The position numbers were made by a program, and so were the translations under genes. From assembly GCA_966250385.1 (NCBI GenBank), contig CBINHC010000004.1:186001-250000 (forward strand): a DNA stretch of 64,000 nt, read 5' to 3'. Positions 49,362-58,084 of the stretch are shown piece by piece (the stretch's first letter is position 1; every line of letters begins with the position of its first letter). Source of the stretch: DASWTL01 sp966250385 (GTDB taxonomy: Bacteria > Bacteroidota > Bacteroidia > Sphingobacteriales > Sphingobacteriaceae). The notes beneath the pieces were generated by a model. It was not told the DNA's origin. It searched no databases and saw nothing but the letters and a program-made list of their open reading frames with translations.

Positions 49362-49853
49362 CTTGGTCTTCTTTGTTGCTTTCTTCGCCGGTTTCTCTGC
49401 CGGTGTTTCTGCCGGCTCTTCGACCTGTTCAGGCTGGGTTTCCGGTTCTCCCGCTCCCAGGGGAGCAGGGGTCGGTTCGTCAAACAGCGGAAGCTCCCTG
49501 ATGATGTTGAACCAGGTGATGATCTTCTTGATGTCTGAAGAATAGACCTTTTCTTCGTCATGTTCAGGCGCAACCTCATAGAAAAACTTTCTGAGGGTCT
49601 GCCCGTCTGCCTTTACCTCAGGGACGTTGCCTGACGTTTTCATTTTTTCAAAGATGTCCGCCAGTTTCAGGTCCGAGTCCTGGCCGAAGATCGTGATGTC
49701 TTCCAGCGATGCCAGTTTGGATGTGGACAGGTTGACTACCGTTTTCGACTTCTTTGCGTCCAGACTTTCAAGTACGAAGCCGGACTTGTTCTGGCCGATC
49801 AGTTTAAACAATCCCGGTTTTCCGGAAATTGATACAATACCTCTTAAATTCAT
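49347..49853 (-). CDS. DUF5606 domain protein
   Basis: The 168-residue cytoplasmic protein begins MNLRGIVSISGKPGLFKLIG, the start of the Bacteroidota DUF5606 family. The folded part ends near residue 120 (SSDIKKIITWFNIIRELPL). It is followed by a low-complexity Pro/Glu/Lys tail (PTPAPLGAGEPETQPEQVEE, then KPAKKATKKTKKAEE). No enzyme motif is visible and the biochemical role is unknown. The next gene upstream on the same strand is the cyclophilin. Confidence 0.85.
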   Translation of the reverse strand: MNLRGIVSISGKPGLFKLIGQNKSGFVLESLDAKKSKTVVNLSTSKLASLEDITIFGQDSDLKLADIFEKMKTSGNVPEVKADGQTLRKFFYEVAPEHDEEKVYSSDIKKIITWFNIIRELPLFDEPTPAPLGAGEPETQPEQVEEPAETPAEKPAKKATKKTKKAEE

Positions 49854-49918
49854 TTGTTTGCTTGCATGTAAGTAAGCGGCAGGGATCCGGAAGATCTCCT
49901 GTCCGAAACCTGTCAGGT

Positions 49919-50356
49919 CTATTCCTCTATAATATCGATTCCTAAAATCTTGTCGCCCTGGCGGATATCATCCACAACGTCAACGTTCTCTACTACTTTA
50001 CCGAAGCAGGTGTGATGCCTGTCCAGGTGAGCAGTGTTATTACGGCTGTGGCAGATGAAGAACTGGGATCCGCCGGTATCGCGGCCGGCATGAGCCATGG
50101 AAAGAACACCGCGGTCATGGTATTGATTCTCGCCGTCAAGTTCGCATTTGATCTTATAGCCTGGGCCGCCTGCGCCGGTTCCTGTCGGATCACCGCCCTG
50201 AATGACAAAATCAGGAATTACCCGATGGAAGGTAACGTTATCATAAAATCCTTCCTTTGCCAGCTTTAAAAAGTTAGCAACGGTGTTGGGCGCATCCTTA
50301 TCGTAAAACTGCACAGTCATGTCGCCCTTTTCGGTTCTGATTATTGCTTTGCTCAT
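49919..50356 (-). CDS. Peptidyl-prolyl cis-trans isomerase, cyclophilin type
   Basis: The enzyme speeds proline isomerisation in folding. The start ATG 50356 (MSKAIIRTEKGDMTVQFYD) gives 145 residues with no signal peptide, so it is cytoplasmic. The active site reads NVTFHRVIPDFVIQGGDPTG and SMAHAGRDTGGSQFFICHSR. The usual ANxGPNTNGSQFFI stretch is replaced by AHAGRDTGGSQFFI, a variant seen in bacterial cyclophilins. Confidence 0.93.
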   Translation of the reverse strand: MSKAIIRTEKGDMTVQFYDKDAPNTVANFLKLAKEGFYDNVTFHRVIPDFVIQGGDPTGTGAGGPGYKIKCELDGENQYHDRGVLSMAHAGRDTGGSQFFICHSRNNTAHLDRHHTCFGKVVENVDVVDDIRQGDKILGIDIIEE

Positions 50357-50471
50357 AATTTCCAAATAAGAAGGCAAACTTAAAACATTTAGGTGAAAGC
50401 TACTAAAGGAAACAGCGTCATATTATCCTGGTTTTTACATAACTTTAATCGGTTCATCGCGTTATCCGAGT

Positions 50472-51728
50472 ATGTATAAGTGGAAACTGACAATCCTCCT
50501 GATCTTCCTGGTTTCCTTTTGCAGGGCGGCATCCATTCTGATTCCGATGGATGAAGATCAGAAGAATCATCTCAAAGCATATGGCATTGCCTTCTGGACG
50601 CTGAAGAACGGCTCGCAGGCGGACTGGCTGCTGAACTACCGCGGCGGCAGTTTCATGATGGACTATAGCCAGGCACTGGAAAATGAATGCAAGGTCCGCG
50701 GCGTATCCTACGAAGTCGTCCCCGACGCGAGGGTCACCGCGATCCTGACCGAAATCAGCGATCCGGCGGTGAACATGGACCTGGTAAAGCTGGAAAAGGC
50801 GCCCAAAATCGCGGTCTATTCCCCTAAAAACAAGCTTCCGTGGGATGATGCGGTCACCCTCGTCCTCACGTACGCTGAGATTCCCTATGATATTCTGTAC
50901 GACGAGGAGGTTCTGAAGGGCCGGTTGCCTGAGTATGACTGGCTGCATCTGCATCACGAGGATTTCACCGGGCAGTACGGCCGGTTCTGGCAGTCCTTCC
51001 GGAACCAGAGCTGGTATATTGAGGACGTGCGGCTGCAGGAGGCCACAGCAAAACGGAACGGCTTCAAGAAGGTATCCGAGATGAAGCTGGCGGTCGCTCA
51101 GAATATCCGGAACTTCTGTGCCGGGGGCGGCTTTTTGTTTGCCATGTGTTCCGGAACGGACAGTTTTGACATCGCCCTGGCGGCGGCAGGGGTAGACATC
51201 TGTGAAAGCATGTTTGACGGTGACGGGGCGGATCCGCGGGCTCAGTCAAAACTGGACTTTGATCAGACCTTTGCCTTCCGGAACTTCAAACTGGAGATGA
51301 ACCCCAATGTCGTCGAGTTCTCCAATATTGATGCGACGCCGTTCCGGACGCTGACCCAGACCAATGATTTCTTTACGCTCTTTGATTTTTCCGCGAAGTG
51401 GGATGTCGTTCCGACCATGCTGACCCAGAATCACGATAAGGTTGTTAAGGGGTTCATGGGACAGACCACCGCTTTCCGGAAGGAGGTGCTTAAGCCGGAG
51501 GTTCTGGTCATGGGCGAAACCAAATCCGCCAACGAGGCCCGCTATATTCACGGCGAGTTCGGCAAAGGCCAGTGGACCTTTTACGGCGGGCATGATCCTG
51601 AGGATTACCAGCATGCCGTGGGAGATCCGCCGACCGACCTCAATCTGCACCCCAATTCCTCCGGTTACCGCCTTATTCTGAACAACGTACTTTTTCCGGC
51701 AGCCCGGAAAAAGAAACAGAAGACCTGA
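50472..51728 (+). CDS. Exported class I glutamine amidotransferase-like protein, unknown function
   Basis: The 418-residue product has a signal peptide (MYKWKLTILLIFLVSFCRAA) then SILIPMDEDQKNHLKAYGIA. I recall homologues carrying the name asparagine synthetase B, but no AsnB domain is present. A glutamine-amidotransferase-like nucleophile elbow GGGFLFAMCSGTDSFD (Cys226) sits at residues 218-233, and a later YIHGEFGKGQWTFYGGHDPE resembles the closing His-x-Glu region. That would make it a ThuA/BPL_N-like amidase fold. It is probably periplasmic. It is convergent with the porin gene; promoter not located. Confidence 0.7.
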   Translation: MYKWKLTILLIFLVSFCRAASILIPMDEDQKNHLKAYGIAFWTLKNGSQADWLLNYRGGSFMMDYSQALENECKVRGVSYEVVPDARVTAILTEISDPAVNMDLVKLEKAPKIAVYSPKNKLPWDDAVTLVLTYAEIPYDILYDEEVLKGRLPEYDWLHLHHEDFTGQYGRFWQSFRNQSWYIEDVRLQEATAKRNGFKKVSEMKLAVAQNIRNFCAGGGFLFAMCSGTDSFDIALAAAGVDICESMFDGDGADPRAQSKLDFDQTFAFRNFKLEMNPNVVEFSNIDATPFRTLTQTNDFFTLFDFSAKWDVVPTMLTQNHDKVVKGFMGQTTAFRKEVLKPEVLVMGETKSANEARYIHGEFGKGQWTFYGGHDPEDYQHAVGDPPTDLNLHPNSSGYRLILNNVLFPAARKKKQKT

Positions 51729-51736
51729 TCGTCACA

Positions 51737-53725
51737 TCAGTTGTAGAAATTCCACTTCACGCCCAGCTTCAGCAGGGCATCCTGCATCGGATACCGGTTG
51801 ACCGTATAGAAACGGCTCGATGGTAAGCCCTGGTTGGCGAAATCATATTTCAGGAAAAGGTTGGTTCTTTTCAGCGTCGCCTTGACAAAGAGATCCACGA
51901 CCGGGAAGGTTTCGAATTCGATCCCCTCGTTGTCGTTGTAGAACTGACCCACGTTGATGGCATAGGCTGGTGCCTTGTATGGCGTATGGTACCACACGTC
52001 AAACCCGAGGTTGATGTCCAGGACCCTGAACCACCTGCTGGCATAATAGAAGCTGTTATACGTATAGACTTCCGGAGTTCGCAGGATGTTCTCAAAGTCA
52101 GTCTTCTGGTATACGAGGTACGTTTCGAGGTTGAATTTGGCAACGTTGAAATGCTTGCTGACCGAAAGCTTCAGCAGATTCAGGTCGCGGCCGAATTGCT
52201 CCGGGCGGATCTGCATCGAATCGGTTTCCACGAAGTACAGGTGGTTTGTTTCGCGGAAGTATTCTGCCCTGGCTCCAAACCGGATGGCCGGGTTCTCGTA
52301 GGCGAAGGAGAGGTTATTGACCTTTGACTTTTCGAACGACTGGTCCCACCGGTGGTATTGATAATTAACGCGCTCGAAGATCTCTTCCGGTGAGCGGTTC
52401 TGGATATAGGCGCCAAGAACAATACGCCCGAGGCTGCGGCTCAGCAGGAAGTTCGTGGCAGCTTCATACAGGTAGTCGCCGCTGCTGCGGCCCTGCACGA
52501 TCTGCCGGAGGTTTCCCTGGATGTTCACCCGGTCGCTGAAACGATATCCCAGACCCGCTTTCGCCGTAACGTTATGAAAGCTCTCCCGCGGCGACGGGTC
52601 GATCGCCGGAAACCGCGCCGATTGCTGCTCATACCAGTACAGGTCATGCTGCAGCCCGAGATCGAGTTTGAGCTCGTTCTTCAGGAAGGCGACCGCCCGG
52701 CTCCGCAGGTAAAAACTGTACCCGAATTCGTTGGCCAGGTGCTTCACCATGGTCGAGTCCTTGGTGAAAGCGATGCTGTCGGCGGTCAGGTCGTGCGGAA
52801 ACGCGCCATAGGCATCCGGTTCGTTTTTTGAATACCGGTAGTTCGTGGAACTGTAGCTGACCGTATGGAAAAGCCGCTGGGTCGGGAGGACCTTGGTGCC
52901 CGCGGAGTCACTTTTGATGCTGTCGATCCGGCCGGGGAAGAATGACTGGCTCAGCAGAAAACCCTTCTGCCGCCAGGTCTGCCTGGACCGGTCGCCGGGG
53001 TTTGCGGCGAGCTTGACCCGGAGGGCATCCCGGCGCTCGCCGGCCGAGCTTGCCGTGTCCGTTGCGAGCGAGCCGTTCTCGCCGGCTTTCAGCGTATTGA
53101 AAAGGCCGTTCGCGATCAGGTTGTACCGCCTGTTCGGGGATTCATACCAGGTAAACAGTGCAGCATTCAGGTGATCTGCTTCCTGATTCCGGTAATATCC
53201 CTGTGAGCCGATCCGGAAGTAGTTCGCACCGATATTCCAGTTCGGTTTGACGTTCTGCGTATGGGTGGCCTGGAAAACCTGTTCCTTCAGGCTCCCGTTC
53301 ACGTAGTACAGCTGGGTAAAGGGCGATCTTGCCCGGTAGTACCGGATATCATCCTGCCCCATCATATAGCGGTCCAACGCGTGGAATCCCGGATCGAAGC
53401 CGATGGTCTTCCGGGGATTGTAAAGCAGATCCCGGGCTGCCAGGCCGGTACTTCCGAGGTTGACTGACGGGTTCCGGACCTGGTAAAGCGGACTGTACAG
53501 CTGGAAGTTCCGCAGCGTCGTGTCGATCGGAAAAGTGACCGTGCTGTCCTTGAGCAGCATACGGCTGGTATAGCGAATGTACTTGGATGTAAAAATTACG
53601 GTATCCGTTCCCTCTTCCTCCCGCTTGCGCAGCGAGTCAAGTTCGCCGTCCCGCTCCTGTGCGGAAGCGATCGTTCCCGAAAGCAGAACGGTCAGAAGGA
53701 AAAACAGATGAATGAGTCGTTTCAT
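51737..53725 (-). CDS. Putative porin (outer-membrane beta-barrel, Bacteroidota type)
   Basis: The 662-residue protein has a signal peptide (KRLIHLFFLLTVLLSGTIASA) and an aromatic, strand-rich body with FQLYSPLYQVRNPSVNLGSTG near the N-terminus, typical of the Bacteroidota putative porin family. It would sit in the outer membrane; its solute is unknown. Its ATG overlaps the pnp stop by four bases, so translation is coupled with pnp. Confidence 0.85.
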   Translation of the reverse strand: MKRLIHLFFLLTVLLSGTIASAQERDGELDSLRKREEEGTDTVIFTSKYIRYTSRMLLKDSTVTFPIDTTLRNFQLYSPLYQVRNPSVNLGSTGLAARDLLYNPRKTIGFDPGFHALDRYMMGQDDIRYYRARSPFTQLYYVNGSLKEQVFQATHTQNVKPNWNIGANYFRIGSQGYYRNQEADHLNAALFTWYESPNRRYNLIANGLFNTLKAGENGSLATDTASSAGERRDALRVKLAANPGDRSRQTWRQKGFLLSQSFFPGRIDSIKSDSAGTKVLPTQRLFHTVSYSSTNYRYSKNEPDAYGAFPHDLTADSIAFTKDSTMVKHLANEFGYSFYLRSRAVAFLKNELKLDLGLQHDLYWYEQQSARFPAIDPSPRESFHNVTAKAGLGYRFSDRVNIQGNLRQIVQGRSSGDYLYEAATNFLLSRSLGRIVLGAYIQNRSPEEIFERVNYQYHRWDQSFEKSKVNNLSFAYENPAIRFGARAEYFRETNHLYFVETDSMQIRPEQFGRDLNLLKLSVSKHFNVAKFNLETYLVYQKTDFENILRTPEVYTYNSFYYASRWFRVLDINLGFDVWYHTPYKAPAYAINVGQFYNDNEGIEFETFPVVDLFVKATLKRTNLFLKYDFANQGLPSSRFYTVNRYPMQDALLKLGVKWNFYN

Positions 53726-54540
53726 GCAATCGATGCAATGATTTCCTTTAATATTTGCGTCATTCGGGGCTCGGCTTCCGACGCGGTCTTAATAATTTCC
53801 TCAAGCGATACCGGCTGGAGTGTGTCCGGGAATCCTTCGTCGGTCAGCACGGAGATCGCAAAGACCGGCAGGTTCATGTGATTGGCCACAATGACCTCCG
53901 GAACCGTACTCATACCTACTGCATCGCCACCGATGATCCGCAGAAACCGGTACTCGGCCTTTGTTTCCAGGTTGGGGCCGGCAACCGATACATAAACACC
54001 CTTATGGCACGTAATGTTATTCTTTTTTGCAGCGGAGAGAGCCAGTTCGATCAGGTTGCGGTCATACGGTTCACTCATATCGGGGAAGCGGGAGCCCAAT
54101 TCGTCCAGATTCCGGCCGCGAAGCGGATTGTCGTGCTGGAGGTTGATATGATCTTCGATAACCATCAGATCGCCTTTCCGGTAGTCCGGATTAAGGGCGC
54201 CGCTGGCGTTCGATACGAACAGGGTCCTGATACCCAGCAGTTTCATGACGCGGACCGGGAAAGTGATCTGCTTCATGTCATAACCCTCATAATGATGGAA
54301 CCGGCCCTGCATGGCCACGACCCTTTTGCCGGCCAGCCGGCCGAAGATCAGCTTACCGGAATGGAATTCCAGCGTGGAGATGGGGAAATCGGGAATATTG
54401 GAGTACATCAGTTTGTGCTCCACCTCGATGTCCGTTACCAGGCCGCCCAGGCCGGTCCCCAGGATGATGCCGATCTCAGGTTCAAAATCGCCGATCCTTT
54501 TCTTAATGTATTCTGTGGTGTTGTAAATGTTCTGTAACAT
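53722..54540 (-). CDS. Purine nucleoside phosphorylase
   Basis: The enzyme splits purine nucleosides with phosphate in salvage. The 272-residue product fits the trimeric family: EIGIILGTGLGGLVTDIE, RFHHYEGYDM, FVSNASGALNPDYRKGDLM with the base-site Asn/Ser, and GDAVGMSTVPEVIVANHM. Its first 38 bases overlap the end of lpxK, and its last four overlap the porin start. Confidence 0.94.
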   Translation of the reverse strand: MLQNIYNTTEYIKKRIGDFEPEIGIILGTGLGGLVTDIEVEHKLMYSNIPDFPISTLEFHSGKLIFGRLAGKRVVAMQGRFHHYEGYDMKQITFPVRVMKLLGIRTLFVSNASGALNPDYRKGDLMVIEDHINLQHDNPLRGRNLDELGSRFPDMSEPYDRNLIELALSAAKKNNITCHKGVYVSVAGPNLETKAEYRFLRIIGGDAVGMSTVPEVIVANHMNLPVFAISVLTDEGFPDTLQPVSLEEIIKTASEAEPRMTQILKEIIASIA

Positions 54541-55573
54541 AGCTTGTGATCAAGTGGTCAAAGCGCGCCTTCTCCGCCTGGTGAAATGCCGCTTTTACCG
54601 GAAGGTAGTAAACCGGCAACCGGATCAATTGTTCATGGATTCCCTGCATTTTTAACCGCTGCAGGTCTTTCTCTGTCGTTATTATCAATTTGTCAGTACC
54701 CCGCAGACCGTTGAATTCTGCTGCAATTTTAGCAATATTTTTCGGGGTAAAAGTATAGTGGTCCGGATAGGCATGATGATGGATGCGCGCGGTATGCTCT
54801 TGCAGTTTGGCGATCAGAGGCCGCGGGTTTGCAATACCGGTCAGCAGCACGATCTCCGTTTCGTTTGTCAGTGCGGCAAGTGCGCGGTTCCCGGTATGCA
54901 GGACGGGTACGAGCTCGTCATACTCCAGAAATGAAAAGAATACTTCCTGGCCGGGGTAGGGAGCGATCCTCCGGACGGCTTCCGCCTTCTCTTTCTCAGA
55001 AAGCGTGACCGGGCATTTGGTGACAACGATGCACTGCGCCCGTTTCCGACCGTGCAGCGGCTCCCTCAGATCACCGGTCGGCAGAAACCACGGGGTCCTG
55101 AACAGGCTTTCATATTCGAACAACAGGATACTGAATCCCGGTTTCACCCAGCGGTGCTGGTAGGCATCGTCCAGGATGATCACGTCGTGGTCGTCCTGCA
55201 GCCGCTCCAGGCCGGCGACCCTTTTTTCTGAGACTGCGACCGTTATGTCGGGGAATTTGTTTTTGAACTGCAGGGGTTCGTCCCCGGCTTCCGCAGCGGT
55301 CGATCCGGCTGATACCCGGTAGAAGCCCCTGGTTTTCCGGCCATAGCCACGGCTCAGGGTGGCCGTCCGGTACCCGTCCTTAAGGAGCCGGATCAGGTAT
55401 TCCGTTACAGGGCTCTTTCCGGCGCCGCCGACGGTAAGGTTTCCCACCGAAATGACCGGGAGCGGGAATTCCCGGGACCTGAGGATCCCGCGGTCAAAAA
55501 GGATATTCCGGACCCGGGCAACGATACCAAAAAGAAAGCTGAAGGGGAATAAGATCAGGCGCAATACCTTCAT
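54503..55573 (-). CDS. lpxK: Tetraacyldisaccharide 4'-kinase
   Basis: The inner-membrane enzyme phosphorylates the lipid A precursor. The start ATG 55573 (MKVLRLILFPFSFLFGIVAR) gives 356 residues with the N-terminal membrane helix; a longer reading from 55897 has no family likeness and overlaps the divergent gene. The P-loop GNLTVGGAGKSPVTEYLIRL and the SRGYGRKTRGFYRV and DVIILDDAYQHRWVKPGF segments are clear. It overlaps pnp by 38 bases. Confidence 0.94.
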   Translation of the reverse strand: MKVLRLILFPFSFLFGIVARVRNILFDRGILRSREFPLPVISVGNLTVGGAGKSPVTEYLIRLLKDGYRTATLSRGYGRKTRGFYRVSAGSTAAEAGDEPLQFKNKFPDITVAVSEKRVAGLERLQDDHDVIILDDAYQHRWVKPGFSILLFEYESLFRTPWFLPTGDLREPLHGRKRAQCIVVTKCPVTLSEKEKAEAVRRIAPYPGQEVFFSFLEYDELVPVLHTGNRALAALTNETEIVLLTGIANPRPLIAKLQEHTARIHHHAYPDHYTFTPKNIAKIAAEFNGLRGTDKLIITTEKDLQRLKMQGIHEQLIRLPVYYLPVKAAFHQAEKARFDHLITSYVTEHLQHHRIH

Positions 55574-55670
55574 GCGGTAAAGGTAAGAATCTGCCCGAAC
55601 TTTATGCGGAAGCCGTAAAAGGCGCGCGCGGATTTCTTTTAATGAAAAATTATTTAATTTACCGGTGATT

Positions 55671-56588
55671 ATGATCAGAAAAATATTCCTCGGGTGCCTG
55701 ATGGCCGCATGGATTTGCGGCGGAGCGCAGGCAAAGGAGCTCCCGGATAAGAAGCTGCAAAAGAAACTGGAAACGCTTGTTGCCGGCTTTAACGGTAAGG
55801 TCGGTATATACGTGAAGCATCTGAAGACCGGAAGGGTGGCCGCAGTCAATGCCGATTCGATATTTCCGACCGCAAGCATGATCAAGGTGCCGATCATGTG
55901 CGGTGTTTTCGACCAGATAGAGCAGGGGAATCTTGCGTACCATCAGCCGCTCATTTACCGGGACAGTCTGTATTATGCCGGTGAGGATATCGTCGGCTCC
56001 CTGAAGGACGGTGAAAAAATCGCGCTCAGCAAAGTCCAGATGCTCAGTATTACGACCAGCGATAACACAGGCAGTTTGTGGCTCCAGAAGCTTGTCGGTG
56101 GCGAAAATATCAATAAATGGCTCGAAGGAAACGGTTTTGTGCACACCAGGCTCAACTCGCGGACCGCCGGCCGTTCCGAGTTTCAGAAGAAGTACGGCTG
56201 GGGGATGACCACTCCGCGTGAGATGGCCGGACTCCTGACAAAGATCCGCAACGGGGAGGCGATCTCACCGGCGGCCAGCGAGCGGATGTACCGTAACCTG
56301 ATCAGGATATACTTCGATGACCAGGCACTGTCGCAGATTCCTCCGTACGTGCAGGTCGCTTCCAAATCCGGCGCGGTCGATGCAGCGCGGAGTGAAGTCG
56401 TACTGGTGAATGCCCCGCATGGAGATTACGTTTTCTGTATCGCAACCAAGGATCAGAAGGACACCAGCTGGGAGATGTCGAACGAGGGGTGGGTGCTGAT
56501 CCGTAAGCTTTCCGAGACCTTATGGCATCACTTTGAACCGAAGAGTACCTGGCAGCCGGCACCCGGGCTGGAACGATATAAACCTTAG
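55671..56588 (+). CDS. Class A beta-lactamase-like serine hydrolase, exported
   Basis: The 305-residue product has a signal peptide (MIRKIFLGCLMAAWICGGAQA) and the active-site motifs of the class A/penicillin-recognising fold: SMIK (Ser69, Lys72), SDN (130-132) and KSG (232-234). The omega loop, which in true class A enzymes holds ExxLN, instead reads GRSEFQKKYGWGM, with Glu170 as the only possible general base. A DD-peptidase or other serine hydrolase is as likely as beta-lactam cleavage. It is divergent from lpxK; the DUF4197 gene follows after nine bases. Confidence 0.8.
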   Translation: MIRKIFLGCLMAAWICGGAQAKELPDKKLQKKLETLVAGFNGKVGIYVKHLKTGRVAAVNADSIFPTASMIKVPIMCGVFDQIEQGNLAYHQPLIYRDSLYYAGEDIVGSLKDGEKIALSKVQMLSITTSDNTGSLWLQKLVGGENINKWLEGNGFVHTRLNSRTAGRSEFQKKYGWGMTTPREMAGLLTKIRNGEAISPAASERMYRNLIRIYFDDQALSQIPPYVQVASKSGAVDAARSEVVLVNAPHGDYVFCIATKDQKDTSWEMSNEGWVLIRKLSETLWHHFEPKSTWQPAPGLERYKP

Positions 56589-56597
56589 GACAGATCA

Positions 56598-57326
56598 ATG
56601 AAGAATTTGAAAAACAGGATCAGCTGCGTAATAGCAGGTCTGGCGATGACCGTTCTCAGCAGCGCGGCGTCTGCACAATCCCTCAGCAAACTGCTTCCGG
56701 GAGGACCTTCCAAAACAGAAATTGCTACCGGCATCCGGGAAGCACTGGAAGCAGGGATCGCCGCCGGAACCGGGCGCTTGTCGGTGGCCGACGGTTTCCT
56801 GATGAATCCTTCCGTAAAGATTTTATTCCCGGCGGACGCGCAGAAGGTCGAGAGCACCCTCCGCGGACTGGGCATGGATAAACTGTGCGACGACTTCATC
56901 GTGAGCCTGAACCGTGCTGCGGAAGAGGCCGCCAAAGAGGCAAAACCGATTTTCCTGACGGCGATCCGGGAAATGAGTATGGCGGACGCATCCGCTTTGC
57001 TCATGGCAAAGGAGCCTGATGCAGCGACTGCTTACTTTAAAATAGAGACCTCGCCCTCCCTGCAGGAGCGTTTCCAGCCGGTGATCCGGGCTTCACTTGA
57101 AAAGACCGGCGCGACCAGGCACTGGAACGACATCATCAGCAGGTACAACAAGGTCCCTTTCGTAAAAAAGATGAACCCGGACCTGGCGGCATATGCTACC
57201 GGTAAAGCAATTGACGGCCTGTTCACCGAAGTGGCGCGCGAAGAGCTGAAGATCCGCCAGAACGCTGCCGCCCGGACCAGTCCGCTCCTGCAAAAGGTGT
57301 TCGGTTTTGCCCAAAAGGCCGGTTGA
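56598..57326 (+). CDS. DUF4197 family exported protein
   Basis: The 242-residue product has a signal peptide (CVIAGLAMTVLSSAASAQ) and the all-helical DUF4197 pattern: TEIATGIREALEAGIAAGTG, DGFLMNPSVKILFP, MGMADASALL-like SMADASALLM, and KAIDGLFTEVAREELKIR. It is probably periplasmic. The function is unknown. It starts nine bases after the beta-lactamase-like gene and is likely co-transcribed with it. Confidence 0.85.
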   Translation: MKNLKNRISCVIAGLAMTVLSSAASAQSLSKLLPGGPSKTEIATGIREALEAGIAAGTGRLSVADGFLMNPSVKILFPADAQKVESTLRGLGMDKLCDDFIVSLNRAAEEAAKEAKPIFLTAIREMSMADASALLMAKEPDAATAYFKIETSPSLQERFQPVIRASLEKTGATRHWNDIISRYNKVPFVKKMNPDLAAYATGKAIDGLFTEVAREELKIRQNAAARTSPLLQKVFGFAQKAG

Positions 57327-57378
57327 TCCCGGCGCCGGCGGCGTTTGACCGATTCGCGGCTCCTCATCCGCCCCTGCC

Positions 57379-57909
57379 TTATTCCCTGGGTGTCGGCGGA
57401 ACTTCCTGCGCATACTGGAGGATCTGGTCGACCTTTCCGGCTTTGTTGATCCGCCACACTTCATGGAGCGACACCGCGGTCGTGGTTCCGTCTTTTGATG
57501 TGTCCTCCTCGGTGGCCCACAAGGCAACCCAGTTTTCTTTCCGGTCGGTGCTGCGGAGGCTCATCCAGGCATGCAGGGTGGTCTTTACCCGGGCAATGGA
57601 ACTCCTGTACTTTTTCACGCCGGCAAGCATGCTGTCGCGGCCCTTCACAATGTCGCCGTTTGCCAGGTAGATCACTGCCGTATCGGCGAACCAGTCGGCG
57701 TGGCGGTCAAAAGAATTTTCATCGTAGTCCTTCCAGAGCTGGAGAACCATCCGGGCATGGGCCGGATCCCCGATCTCGAAGCTCGAGGAATAGCTCGGTT
57801 TGTACGGGAAGGACCCGGACTGGCCGCCCTGGTCCTGCGACCGTGCGGGGAGAGAGGCCGCACCCAGAACCAAGATGCAGCAGATCATGCATAACGTTAA
57901 ACGTCTCAT
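57379..57909 (-). CDS. Exported NTF2-like (SnoaL/DUF4440-type) protein
   Basis: The start ATG 57909 (MRRLTLCMICCILVLGAASL) gives 176 residues with a signal peptide or lipoprotein-like start. The rest fits the cone-shaped NTF2 fold: LWKDYDENSFDRHADWFAD, AVIYLANGDIVKGRDSMLAG, and SLHEVWRINKAGKVDQILQY. Such proteins bind small hydrophobic ligands or act as isomerases; no substrate can be named. It is convergent with the DUF4197 gene. Confidence 0.8.
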   Translation of the reverse strand: MRRLTLCMICCILVLGAASLPARSQDQGGQSGSFPYKPSYSSSFEIGDPAHARMVLQLWKDYDENSFDRHADWFADTAVIYLANGDIVKGRDSMLAGVKKYRSSIARVKTTLHAWMSLRSTDRKENWVALWATEEDTSKDGTTTAVSLHEVWRINKAGKVDQILQYAQEVPPTPRE

Positions 57910-58057
57910 AGGAACTGTTTTTTTAGGAAGTATCAGGTACAACGGGGGCGCCGGAATGAAATGACTTCTGCGGACTGCTTCTGAAGAGTGTTTTCGCGTA
58001 TACCGTTAAAACAAAGGTGTTTCTGTTTTGCTTTGCGCTCGTTAAAAGAGATTGTGG

Positions 58058-58065
58058 TATCTTTG
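58058..58065 (+). promoter_or_regulatory. -7 element of the P5C dehydrogenase gene
   Basis: TATCTTTG fits TAnnTTTG; TTTG at 58032-58035 is the possible -33 element, 22 bases upstream. The start ATG is at 58085. Confidence 0.6.
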
Positions 58066-58084
58066 CGGCACCAATATAAATATT

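Noticed and set aside
53755..54537. 260-codon plus-strand ORF opposite pnp
   Set aside because: It runs exactly antisense to the phosphorylase and lacks any motif.
55574..55897. 108-residue N-terminal extension of lpxK
   Set aside because: It overlaps the start of the divergent beta-lactamase-like gene and does not resemble LpxK; ATG 55573 fits the family.
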